Assembly: GCF_012933385.1 (NCBI RefSeq)
Contig: NZ_JABBPN010000004.1
Coordinates: forward strand, 62,001 to 126,000
DNA length: 64,000 nucleotides
From: Paenibacillus lemnae
GTDB lineage: Bacteria; Bacillota; Bacilli; Paenibacillales; Paenibacillaceae
Reading direction: 5' to 3'
Shown: piece by piece, positions 41,173-49,219 of the stretch
Position numbering within the stretch: position 1 is the first letter of the stretch
Layout: every line of letters begins with the position of its first letter
Notes under the pieces: model-generated
What the model was told of the DNA's origin: nothing
Seen by the model: the letters and a program-made list of their open reading frames with translations, nothing else
Databases searched by the model: none
Made by a program: the position numbers and the translations under genes

Positions 41173-42136
41173 AGCCCAATGATATAGATACATATTGTTC
41201 AAATGGACCGCCATCATCCAGGCGATCGCTTGCTTTTCTTCGCGATTTGATATAGTACTCCATGATTTGAAAAGCGGACTCTACGTGTTTCTGCGGGTGT
41301 TCCATCATCAAGGTCTTCATACCTGGCGGCAGCACATCCGGACATCCGCTCGTACAGAAAACGGTCAGGTCATGACTGTTATGATGGCTCACACGAGACA
41401 CCTGCAGCGCTGCAAACTCATTGATAATGACCCCGGGATTCCCTTGGTTTTGTTGAAGAAAGTCATTCAACTCTTTCTGGTTATCGGCATCCAGAATAAA
41501 TACCTTATCCGGATCCATCGACGCGGCCAGCCGGATTTCCTCGGCCATACCCTCATTCACATATGAGCTCATTACCAGGAAGCCTTTCTCTCCTGATTGA
41601 GAGTTCCTGTTTCTCCAGGATTCAAATGCTGTTTTAAAATCAAATATGATTTTATGAAATAAAGGATCATCAATCATACTGTCCATCAGCACGACAGGAA
41701 CACCCCGATCAAAATGAACGGATATATCCAGAAACACTTCTTTTTTAACATCAACCAGAAGAACGCCGTCAATCTCCCGCTGCTGAACAATATCCAGATT
41801 CGGCTGGTCAGCATCCAGACCCAGCACCAGCAAATGGTATCCTTTCCGCTTGCAGAGGTCTTCCATACGTTCACTGAGATAGCCGTAATACAGCTGCTTC
41901 CAGAAACCGTCCTTGCCGCTCCGGTTATAGAGAAGCCCCAGCATGCCGGACTTTCCTTTCACCAGCGAGCGAGCAGTCAGGCTGGGAACATAGTTGAGTT
42001 TTCCTGCTGCATCCAGCACCCTGCGCCGGGTTTCCTCGGTAATGGTCTGATTGTTAACCTTATTTAAAATATAACTTACGGTGGCTACCGATACTCCGGC
42101 TTCACGCGCGATATCTTTCATGGTTGCTTTTCTCAT
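41171..42136 (-). CDS. LacI-family transcriptional repressor
   Basis: A 321-residue repressor with the N-terminal HTH T-M-K-D-I-A-R-E-A-G-V-S-V-A-T-V-S-Y-I-L-N and hinge, then a periplasmic-binding-protein-like effector domain. ATG 42136 is 7 bases from GAGGAG and starts at the canonical HTH; an upstream start adds six residues without a ribosome site. It lies between the MFS exporter and a gene remnant, both with CTTAAWCGWTTAAG sites, so these are probably its targets. Effector unknown. Confidence 0.88.
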   Translation of the reverse strand: MRKATMKDIAREAGVSVATVSYILNKVNNQTITEETRRRVLDAAGKLNYVPSLTARSLVKGKSGMLGLLYNRSGKDGFWKQLYYGYLSERMEDLCKRKGYHLLVLGLDADQPNLDIVQQREIDGVLLVDVKKEVFLDISVHFDRGVPVVLMDSMIDDPLFHKIIFDFKTAFESWRNRNSQSGEKGFLVMSSYVNEGMAEEIRLAASMDPDKVFILDADNQKELNDFLQQNQGNPGVIINEFAALQVSRVSHHNSHDLTVFCTSGCPDVLPPGMKTLMMEHPQKHVESAFQIMEYYIKSRRKASDRLDDGGPFEQYVSISLG

Positions 42137-42239
42137 TGTCCGGCTCCTCATCACATGCTAAAGGTACTTCCCCTGCTTGGAGTGATGATATCATATCCTT
42201 CGCCCGTGCCGCTACAAGAAGCGTCCAGGCACCTGACAG

Positions 42240-42518
42240 TCAGGATGACCATCCCTTCACACTGCATTCCAGCTTCATATCCTGATCCCACTTGATCACA
42301 CGGTAAGGAAGGTTTTCGCCGTGAGGCCCAGCTTGGAATAGACGTGCGGATTTCTTGATCCCAGATGATAGGTAACCAGGCCCCCCATGGAAGTTCACTT
42401 CGTCATCATAGGATGGAGGGAACCAGACAAATACATCCCTGGTATTGTTCAAGTATCTCGAATGCACGTTTGAAATGGTGATGATTGTCATTTTTTCATC
42501 TGCATTTATCAAACTCAT
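42240..42518 (-). pseudogene. Remnant of an esterase-type gene
   Basis: A 92-codon frame. Its N-terminal part (N-V-H-S-R-Y-L-N-N-T-R-D-V-F-V-W-F-P-P-S-Y-D-D, given as separate letters) looks like the start of an enterochelin-esterase-like alpha/beta hydrolase. The expected core (Y-P-V-L-Y-x-H-D-G and the G-x-S-x-G nucleophile) is absent and the rest matches nothing I know. An internal deletion is likely. No good ribosome site lies before the ATG at 42518. Two LacI-type operators lie just upstream, as for a once-regulated gene. Confidence 0.45.
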
Positions 42519-42525
42519 ACTATTA

Positions 42526-42539
42526 CTTAAACGATTAAT
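42526..42539. promoter_or_regulatory. LacI-type operator, site 2
   Basis: CTTAAACGATTAAT is the reverse complement of site 1 apart from the last base. It is 8 bases upstream of the remnant's start codon. Confidence 0.6.
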
Positions 42540-42546
42540 GATAAAA

Positions 42547-42560
42547 CTTATACGTTTAAG
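42547..42560. promoter_or_regulatory. LacI-type operator, site 3
   Basis: CTTATACGTTTAAG is one base from site 1. Its centre is 21 bases, two helical turns, from that of site 2, which suits cooperative binding. Confidence 0.6.
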
Positions 42561-42653
42561 TGAATGCTTGAGAAAAGTTTACGATCTGCTGGTCTGTCCT
42601 GTCAAGCAAAAAAAGCTGCTAGAAGAGCAGCCCTATCCATTGCGAAACCTGTA

Positions 42654-43121
42654 TTATCCTCGCAGTGACTGGAACCAGTCCACACCATACACCGATAAAA
42701 TGGTGAAAATCACACTCCAGATAGCAAGGCTTACCGTCATCCACAGCAGTGCAAGATGCTTTTTCGCACCCAGCAGAATACCTATAAATATAGCAATGTG
42801 CGAGCCGATGATCAGCGGACCAAGCAGAGACAGACCGGGTAGGCCATACTTGTTCCAAACTGCGGTTCCCCGTTCACGCCGCTTCGAGTTTTGCGTACTC
42901 TGACCTTTCTTGGCACTGCGCCACTGCCGGACTTTATCAAAGAATATAACGAGAAGATACACGGTCAGCAAATTACCGAGGAAGGCAAGCAGGCCGACCA
43001 ACACGGGATTCAACCCCGCCAGAATACTCAAAGGGATGACGGTTGCAATCTCGAACCATGGAATCGATCCAAGCAGAAACACCACCATATACTGCCACAT
43101 TTCTGATAACACACTCATCAT
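42654..43121 (-). CDS. Small multidrug export protein family (PF06695-type) membrane protein
   Basis: A 155-residue protein with four membrane helices, the family's N-terminal G-S-I-P-W-F-E-I-A-T-V-I-P and the glycine-rich Y-G-L-P-G-L-S-L-L-G-P-L-I-I-G-S-H near residue 93, separated by a basic loop. Despite the name, drug export is poorly established for the family. GGGAGG lies before two consecutive ATG codons. The 90 bases to the remnant hold the operators. Confidence 0.75.
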   Translation of the reverse strand: MMSVLSEMWQYMVVFLLGSIPWFEIATVIPLSILAGLNPVLVGLLAFLGNLLTVYLLVIFFDKVRQWRSAKKGQSTQNSKRRERGTAVWNKYGLPGLSLLGPLIIGSHIAIFIGILLGAKKHLALLWMTVSLAIWSVIFTILSVYGVDWFQSLRG

Positions 43122-43238
43122 GTAACGCCTCCCGATCCCATACTTCTTTCATTGTAACCTACTGAAGAAAAACGATCTATGTTGAGTGGAGTTTTGAATA
43201 ATATAAAAGCAGGTGTACAGCTATTTGGATTCCATCCG

Positions 43239-43264
43239 AATAAGCCTGATTTTCAGGCTTATTT
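43239..43264. terminator. Hairpin at the end of the alpha/beta hydrolase gene
   Basis: AATAAGCCTGA and TCAGGCTTATT form an 11-bp perfect stem with a 3-base loop, starting at the hydrolase stop codon. The T tract is weak, so terminator activity is uncertain. Confidence 0.45.
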
Positions 43265-43987
43265 CTGTTCCTGCTGCAAAATGAAGGAACTGATCACCTT
43301 CACGGTCTGTGCCTGCTGCTCTTCTGGTGAAATAGCTGCAGTGCCATCGCCTTTCTGCTCTCCGTAGCTGCCGAAGTAGGCATGGTTTCCGCCTTCAATG
43401 ACGTGCTGATTCTCTGTGCCCTCCAACTTGCTATGATCCAGAAGCCCGTCTTCACTGCCGTAAATGGCCAGACTTGGGATCGGACTGCTGTCGCCAACCG
43501 GATACGCTCCAAGCATAATCAGACCGGATGCCTGGTCAGGATGCTTGTTCACATAACTGCTCGCCATGGCTCCGCCCAGCGAATGTCCGCCGATGTACCA
43601 GGTTTGGATATCTGGAAGCAGATCATACACGTTCTCAGCGGCATTTTGATCAAAAACGGCGAGGTTAAAAGGCATCTTCACCAGAACACTCGTCACACCC
43701 TGATCCGAAAGCTGCTGAAGCAGCGGCGCATATGCAATGGCCTCCACTTTACCTCCTGGATAAAAGATAAATCCTGTATCCGTAGATTTTCCGCTCTCTG
43801 GACGAAACACCCACATATCATCCTGAACCTCTACTCGCTCACTCTGCTCAATGACGTATTGTGCTTCAGCATTCCCACGATAATAATCGGACACATAAAT
43901 AAAAAATGCTGCAGCTGCTGCAAATATTATGACGGCTATGATGATGACCGCCCATTTCCATTTTTTCTTAACGGAAGGTTTCAACAT
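43259..43987 (-). CDS. Membrane-anchored alpha/beta hydrolase
   Basis: A 242-residue protein: a basic start, one membrane helix (about 12-32), then an extracellular hydrolase domain of the AB-hydrolase-5/dienelactone type. The nucleophile elbow G-H-S-L-G-G is near residue 135. The acid is probably D in G-S-E-D-G-L near 180 and the histidine in G-G-N-H-A near 200. It could act on surface lipids or polymers; substrate unknown. Confidence 0.8.
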   Translation of the reverse strand: MLKPSVKKKWKWAVIIIAVIIFAAAAAFFIYVSDYYRGNAEAQYVIEQSERVEVQDDMWVFRPESGKSTDTGFIFYPGGKVEAIAYAPLLQQLSDQGVTSVLVKMPFNLAVFDQNAAENVYDLLPDIQTWYIGGHSLGGAMASSYVNKHPDQASGLIMLGAYPVGDSSPIPSLAIYGSEDGLLDHSKLEGTENQHVIEGGNHAYFGSYGEQKGDGTAAISPEEQQAQTVKVISSFILQQEQK

Positions 43988-44120
43988 GATCCACTCCTAT
44001 ATACGTTATGTAAAATCGTTTCATACAAACGAATCTGACCTGCTTGCTGTCTGTTTTATAAGATCGCTTTTTGGTGAATGAATAAAGTTAAACAGCACAC
44101 CAAGAAAGGGGGAGCGCAGC

Positions 44121-45476
44121 ATGACAGAACAAACTCGGGACGAATGGCTGCGGGAATTTAGAAAAGGGCTTGTTACTAAAAATCAAGCTGAGTTTCGCCG
44201 ATTTGTCCGCCATTTCAGGCCCTATGACCTTAGCATCATTTTTACCGGGCTGGAACAGGAGGAACAATCCAGACTGCTGGACTATCTCCCCGATGAGCAG
44301 CTTGCCGACATGATTCAAGAGATGGTGCATCTGGAACAATTAGAAGTCTTGACCCGGCTCAGCAAAGAAAGAACAGCACTCGTCATGGATATGATGGATA
44401 ACGACGACCTCGCTGCTTTGCTTGATGATTTGTCCCCAGAGCAAAAGAGCGAGTTCCTTCAAGGCATGCGCGGTGAAGAATCGCAATTCGTACAAAACAT
44501 TATGAAGTATCCTCCTGAAACGGCTGGCCGGATCATGACGAACCGTTATGTCTGGATTCGGGAACATCATACGGTTGCCGATGTTGTACAGAAACTGAGA
44601 AGTTATGCAGCCATTGCAGAAACGATAAATTATCTATACGTCATTAACGAAGATCGCAAGCTGGTTGGCGTCGTTTCTTACCGCTCTCTTATTTTGGCTG
44701 AACCGGAAGAAATGATTGTAGACATTATGCATACCAGAGTCCTGTCTGTTCCCGTGCACGCGGATCAGGAAGAAGTGGCACTCCTTATCCAGACTTATGA
44801 TTTCCTTGCCATACCGGTCGTAGAAGATGATCAGACACTGGTGGGTATTATTACAGTAGATGATATCCTGGATGTCGTGATTGAGGAAGCAGAAGAAGAT
44901 ATTCGTAAAATGAACGCCACCAGCGGAAAATCGATCGACTTTAATACACCTGCAGCCGCTGCAGCCTATCGAAGATTGCCTTGGCTCATTCTTCTTCTAT
45001 TCATCGGACTGGTATCAGGAACGATTATCTCCCGTTTTGAGGAGACGCTGGATCGCATCGTCGCGCTGGCTTTCTTTATGCCCATGATCGCCGGAATGAC
45101 AGGAAACACGGGCACTCAATCTCTGGCTGTCATTGTCCGGGGTCTTAGCGCGAAGCCGCTGAACAAGTCTATCGTCTCCAGACTGCTGCTGAGGGAACTG
45201 AAGGTTGGTCTCATCATCGGTGTGATCTGTGGGATATTAATCACCATCATCGCTTATGTATGGCAGCAAAACTTTTATTTAGGTCTGGTTATCGGCAGTT
45301 CGCTTGTAGCCACACTTATTGTCGGAACCATGGCCGGCACGGTTATACCACTGCTCCTGTACAAGTTCAAGGTTGATCCTGCTGTCGCGTCTGGTCCTCT
45401 GATTACAACCATAAACGATATTATATCCCTGTTTATATATTTCGGAATCGCCACTGCGTTTCTTACATATCTGTAG
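44121..45476 (+). CDS. mgtE: Magnesium transporter MgtE
   Basis: A Mg2+-gated magnesium channel of 451 residues. It has an N-terminal MgtE_N helical domain (about 30-130) and two CBS domains (about 135-255) that sense cytosolic Mg2+. Five membrane helices from about 285 include the pore motif P-M-I-A-G-M-T-G-N-T-G-T-Q. GGGGGAG precedes the ATG. No M-box riboswitch is visible in the short upstream gap. Single gene with terminator. Confidence 0.94.
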   Translation: MTEQTRDEWLREFRKGLVTKNQAEFRRFVRHFRPYDLSIIFTGLEQEEQSRLLDYLPDEQLADMIQEMVHLEQLEVLTRLSKERTALVMDMMDNDDLAALLDDLSPEQKSEFLQGMRGEESQFVQNIMKYPPETAGRIMTNRYVWIREHHTVADVVQKLRSYAAIAETINYLYVINEDRKLVGVVSYRSLILAEPEEMIVDIMHTRVLSVPVHADQEEVALLIQTYDFLAIPVVEDDQTLVGIITVDDILDVVIEEAEEDIRKMNATSGKSIDFNTPAAAAAYRRLPWLILLLFIGLVSGTIISRFEETLDRIVALAFFMPMIAGMTGNTGTQSLAVIVRGLSAKPLNKSIVSRLLLRELKVGLIIGVICGILITIIAYVWQQNFYLGLVIGSSLVATLIVGTMAGTVIPLLLYKFKVDPAVASGPLITTINDIISLFIYFGIATAFLTYL

Positions 45477-45480
45477 ACCA

Positions 45481-45527
45481 TACAAAACGCCAAACCCTTT
45501 GCAAGAATCCGGGTTTGGCGTTTTGTA
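45481..45527. terminator. Bidirectional terminator between mgtE and azoreductase
   Basis: TACAAAACGCCAAACCC and GGGTTTGGCGTTTTGTA pair perfectly over 17 bp, between convergent genes. Confidence 0.9.
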
Positions 45528-45539
45528 GTAATGATCTAA

Positions 45540-46163
45540 TTAGAAGTTAACAGCAGCTTTCTTCGCACGCTCAACGCCATCAGCGATGAGGGCTTCAGCC
45601 TGATCCGGCAGCTGGTTATGACCTTCCACAACGATCAGTTCAAAGTTATGAATGCCGAAAAGTGACATGACGTTGCGGACATAATTCAGAGACATTTCGC
45701 TTGCAGCCGCAGGGCCTTCAGAGTAAATGCCGCCGCGGGCGTTGATCAGCGCTACTTTTTTATCCGGTACCAGACCAACAAGACCCGTTTCCGTGTATTT
45801 AAAAGTTTTACCTGCTTGATAGATGTAATCAATATAAGTATGCAGCACGGCCGGGATGGTCAGGTTCCACAGCGGAAAACCAAAAACAACCTTGTCCGCT
45901 TCCAGAAACTGATTTACATATTTATCAGACACGGCTACTGCTGCCTGTTCTCCTGGAGTCAAATCCATGCCGCGCGCAGCTTTAAAGTTACCGTTGATCA
46001 TATCGGCATTCATGTATGGCAGTTCTTCCTGGAACAGGTCCAGTTCAATGACGGTATCTTCCGGGTGACTTTCTTTATAGCTGTCCAGAAAAGCCTGATA
46101 CAGCTTGACGCTGACCGCTGCTTCCCCACGATCATTTGCTTTGATAAATAATACAGTACTCAT
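45540..46163 (-). CDS. azoR: FMN-dependent NADH-azoreductase
   Basis: A 207-residue flavodoxin-fold homodimeric oxidoreductase that reduces azo and quinone compounds with NADH. Family blocks: N-terminal F-I-K-A-N-D-R-G-E-A-A-V-S, then F-G-F-P-L-W-N-L-T-I-P-A-V-L near 95 and I-N-A-R-G-G-I-Y near 145, which line the FMN. GGAGGG lies before the ATG. Confidence 0.9.
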   Translation of the reverse strand: MSTVLFIKANDRGEAAVSVKLYQAFLDSYKESHPEDTVIELDLFQEELPYMNADMINGNFKAARGMDLTPGEQAAVAVSDKYVNQFLEADKVVFGFPLWNLTIPAVLHTYIDYIYQAGKTFKYTETGLVGLVPDKKVALINARGGIYSEGPAAASEMSLNYVRNVMSLFGIHNFELIVVEGHNQLPDQAEALIADGVERAKKAAVNF

Positions 46164-46431
46164 AAGATTCCCTCCAATATGTCTCTTTTTAACTTTTAGT
46201 AAGCTTCTTAATTATATAAAGTAGTCGTGGTTTTATCAACCCTAAAATTATGATGTCTTGAGACCCGAATCTGACAACCAAATCCTCCAAACATTATACA
46301 AAATCGATACGAAATTCAATAAAAATATAGAATATATGCTTTTTTTTAAAAAAAGCTTTACAAACCTTCTACAAAGTTATACATTCTTTATACAAAACAT
46401 ATACAACCAAAAACAAGGAGGAATATTGAAG

Positions 46432-47049
46432 ATGAAAAAGAAGTTCTCTGCTCTCATGTTGACGGTCACACTTATGCTGGGTACTACTGCTGGTGTTCAT
46501 GCAGCCGAAGGTGATACTGACATCGTTGACACAGCCGTCTCCGCCGGTAACTTCAATACTCTGGTAGCTGCTGTTCAAGAAGCTGGTCTTGTTGAAGCGT
46601 TAAAAGGTGAAGGTCCTTATACTGTTTTTGCTCCGACCGATGAGGCATTCACAGCCTTGCTCTCAGAGCTTGGCGTAACTGCAGAAGAGCTTCTGGCCCG
46701 TGAAGATTTGTCTGATATTCTCCTATATCATGTTGCTGAAGGAAAGGTATTATCTTCGGATCTCGTTGATGGTATGGAAGTGACCATGATGAATGGCGAT
46801 CAAGCGGTCATCTCTCTGGATTCACCTATGATCAATGACTCCAATATTGTAACTCCTGATGTGGAAGCATCCAATGGTGTCATCCATGTGATCGATACTG
46901 TTCTGCTGCCACCTGCAGATGCTGAAATGGCACCAATTCCTCAAACCGGTACTGCTGAAGGAATGACTACTCCAATCGTTCTTGCTTTCGGTTCCCTCGC
47001 CGCTGGTGCCTATATTTTCTTAGCAGCAAGAAGAAAACAAAACGCATAA
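46432..47049 (+). CDS. Fasciclin (FAS1) domain surface protein with sortase signal
   Basis: A 205-residue secreted protein. The signal peptide is residues 1-24 (cleavage probably after A-H-A). One FAS1 adhesion domain spans about 28-160, with the H1 block P-Y-T-V-F-A-P-T-D-E-A-F and the Y-H core of H2 (L-L-Y-H-V). A spacer is followed by the sorting signal I-P-Q-T-G at 169-173, a membrane helix (about 180-199) and the tail R-R-K-Q-N-A. It should be anchored to peptidoglycan. AGGAGG lies 10 bases before ATG 46432; the upstream frame is A/T-rich leader. The next gene is a sortase B, likely its dedicated enzyme. Confidence 0.88.
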   Translation: MKKKFSALMLTVTLMLGTTAGVHAAEGDTDIVDTAVSAGNFNTLVAAVQEAGLVEALKGEGPYTVFAPTDEAFTALLSELGVTAEELLAREDLSDILLYHVAEGKVLSSDLVDGMEVTMMNGDQAVISLDSPMINDSNIVTPDVEASNGVIHVIDTVLLPPADAEMAPIPQTGTAEGMTTPIVLAFGSLAAGAYIFLAARRKQNA

Positions 47050-47074
47050 TTACATCTACCGATCTTCAGCGATT

Positions 47075-47104
47075 GAAGGGCCCGTCCTTGGGTCCTTCTT
47101 CATT
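47075..47104 (+). terminator. Hairpin between the fasciclin and sortase genes
   Basis: GAAGGGCCC and GGGTCCTTC pair with one G-T pair around six bases, followed by TTCATTT. Partial termination would give more substrate than enzyme. Confidence 0.55.
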
Positions 47105-47139
47105 TCAATACATCACATTAAATAAACAAGGGGAGGAGG

Positions 47140-47922
47140 ATGATGAGTAGACTCAGCAAAATGCTGCTAGCAATCTGCGGCTTCGTATTTCTTGCTTCAA
47201 TATATACCATTGCTGATGATGTGCACGAGAGCCGGCAGGCTGCCAAAGAGCATGAACAAATCCGGCAGCGTTATGATGCACATGACCGGGCACAGAAAGC
47301 TCCTAATCCGACTCCTTCCATTTCATCTGCCCCGGCTGCAGACCGGCCCAAACGTGATGAGCCTTTGCTTCTCCCTGGTTTCAGCCCGCTTCTTGAGATG
47401 AATAAAGAGATTGTTGGATGGCTGGATGTACCAGGCACGAACATTCAATATGCTGCTGCTCAAACAACGGACAATGACTACTATCTCACTCACAGTATAA
47501 AAAAGGAAAAAAATGAAAATGGTTCGGTATTTATGGACTACCGGAATGCCCCGGATGCTTCCGACAGGCATACTATCTTGTATGGACATTATACAAAAGA
47601 CGGGACGATCTTCACAGAGCTCAAGAAATATCGGGATGAGTCGTTCTATCGCAGTAATCCTGTTTTTACATTTAATACACTGTATGAAGAATCCCGTTGG
47701 GAAATATTCTCCGTATATGTAACAGACACCAGCTTCTATTATATTCAGACCCATTTCAGATCAAATCGTGATTTTAGAAGCTTTGCTGCAACGCTGCAGG
47801 AAAAATCTATATTTCCGTCCGGTGTCAGTCTTCGTGAAGATGATCAAATATTGACGCTCTCGACCTGCGCGTATGACTTTGAAGATGCCAGGCTCGTCAT
47901 TCATGCCCGCAAAATTGGGTAA
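47140..47922 (+). CDS. srtB: Class B sortase
   Basis: A 260-residue membrane-anchored transpeptidase with an N-terminal signal anchor (about 7-25), a proline/alanine-rich stalk and a sortase domain from about 85. The catalytic triad is visible: H150 in L-Y-G-H-Y, C243 in L-S-T-C-A-Y, R251 in D-A-R. The F-E-D-A-R-L-V-I-H-A-R end is typical of class B. It lies 90 bases after the fasciclin gene, whose I-P-Q-T-G signal it probably recognises. The start is 47140 or 47143. Its 3' end overlaps the convergent gene by 26 bases. Confidence 0.88.
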   Translation: MMSRLSKMLLAICGFVFLASIYTIADDVHESRQAAKEHEQIRQRYDAHDRAQKAPNPTPSISSAPAADRPKRDEPLLLPGFSPLLEMNKEIVGWLDVPGTNIQYAAAQTTDNDYYLTHSIKKEKNENGSVFMDYRNAPDASDRHTILYGHYTKDGTIFTELKKYRDESFYRSNPVFTFNTLYEESRWEIFSVYVTDTSFYYIQTHFRSNRDFRSFAATLQEKSIFPSGVSLREDDQILTLSTCAYDFEDARLVIHARKIG

Positions 47923-48502
47923 GGACATACCCCAAATGACGTAATGCGGACTGAGAATGACGGTAAAATGTGGTTCTGCTCATATGAAAGTCCTGTGAGA
48001 GCTGATTTTTATTTTTCCCTCGCTGTAAATAACTTTCTTTAAGAATCTGCTGTTCCAGCGCTGACAGCGGCTCCTTGGGGCAGGACTCTATTAAAATCTC
48101 GTGTATCATTCTTTGCAGTTCATTTCCTGACCTGTCCATCCTCTTCACGACAGCGAGCTGCTCAAGCTTAACCGTATCAAACAGATGTAAAAGAATCTGC
48201 TTCATTTCATTTAAGTCGATCACATTCACATACGGCCTACGAGTTGCTCCAGCCAGACTCTCATACGGCCGATCTGTTTGCCGAATAATGATCTGTATCC
48301 ACTCGTGAAAAGACGTCTGCCGAAAATCCAGTTCCCAACCGGTCAATTCCTCGTCCTGAGTGCGGCCAGAATTAAAATGCCCTATCTTTTTAAACCCAAG
48401 AACCGGCAGCAATGAATTCAACTGTGGATCAGAAGTGACCATCATCCCCCTCAAACCGCTTGTCATCAGGATAAGCCACTGCTGCATCAATAGAGCACCC
48501 AA
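47897..48502 (-). pseudogene. 5'-truncated gene, C-terminal HTH protein
   Basis: A frame of about 200 codons. The first half resembles the interior of a larger domain (L-L-P-V-L-G-F-K-K-I-G-H-F). The C-terminal ~55 residues form an HTH (N-Q-L-S-Q-D-F-H-M-S-R-T-T-F-Y-R-H). The coding-like frame continues upstream of 48502 (S-P-E-E-L-G) until an in-frame TGA at 48538-48540, with no normal start codon there. Only a TTG at 48502 and an ATG at 48487 exist, both poorly placed relative to GAGGAA. I take it as the 3' part of a broken regulator, although a short expressed form is possible. Confidence 0.5.
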
Positions 48503-48521
48503 TTCCTCAGGGCTGTAGAGT

Positions 48522-49079
48522 GATTGTTCAGATATTCAGGATCACTGGGCACAGAAAGATATTGATCTTCTGGGAAATAAGCTCATTCTGGAGGGGATAT
48601 CGCCTCAGACCTTTTCTCCGGATCATCAGATTACGCGTGCCGAGTTCACAGCCATCCTTGTGCGGTCACTCGGTCTCACCACCGGAACAACGACGGATCT
48701 TGTATTTACTGATGCTCCTTCCACAGCCTGGTACGCTGAGTCTGCAGCAGCTGCACAGCAAGCAGGACTTGTTCAAGGCTTTGCGGATGGGACGTTCAGG
48801 CCGAACGCTCCAGTCACACGTGAACAAATGGTATCCATGATTGCCCGTGCCATGCACTTCGCCGGAAAATCCAGCAGTTCTGATCTGTCAGCTCTTAACC
48901 GGTTCTCTGACCGCATGGACCTGTCAGCATGGTCAGAAGAACCAGCAGCCCTGCTGCTGAATAGTCATATTATTACAGGCATCACAGCTGCAAGCTTTGT
49001 TCCCAAAGGACTGGCTACTCGTGCTCAATGTGCGGTCATTCTGAGACGGATGCTGCAGCATCTGGAGTTTATAAATTAA
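48522..49079 (+). pseudogene. 5'-truncated S-layer homology (SLH) protein fragment
   Basis: Read in frame from 48522, this encodes about 185 residues comprising three SLH repeats. The first begins D-C-S-D-I-Q-D-H-W-A-Q-K, the second F-T-D-A-P-S-T-A-W-Y with G-F-A-D-G-T-F-R-P-N, the third F-S-D-R-M-D. A TAG lies directly upstream (48518-48520) and no start codon precedes the first repeat. The usual signal peptide and functional domain are missing. SLH domains bind pyruvylated wall polymers. This is the C-terminal remnant of a surface protein. An internal GTG at 48660 could only give a partial product. Confidence 0.65.
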
Positions 49080-49167
49080 ACCACATCGTCCTCTGGATCA
49101 TTCTATTCTATTAAGCCCTTTCACTTCTCAACGAAGCTGACCGGGCTTTTCTTCTGCGTTCTGGCAG

Positions 49168-49200
49168 CACAAAACCGCCCGAGCAAAAGCTGCGGGCGGC
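49168..49200 (-). terminator. Terminator of the Na/Pi cotransporter gene
   Basis: On the minus strand GCCGCCCG pairs with CGGGCGG around an 11-base loop, followed by TTTTG. It lies 20 bases after the stop. Confidence 0.8.
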
Positions 49201-49219
49201 ATTATGAAAGGAGTATATT

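Noticed and set aside
43988-44120. Possible M-box magnesium riboswitch upstream of mgtE
   Set aside because: The gap is only 133 bases and I see none of the long conserved helices or a leader terminator that such a switch needs.
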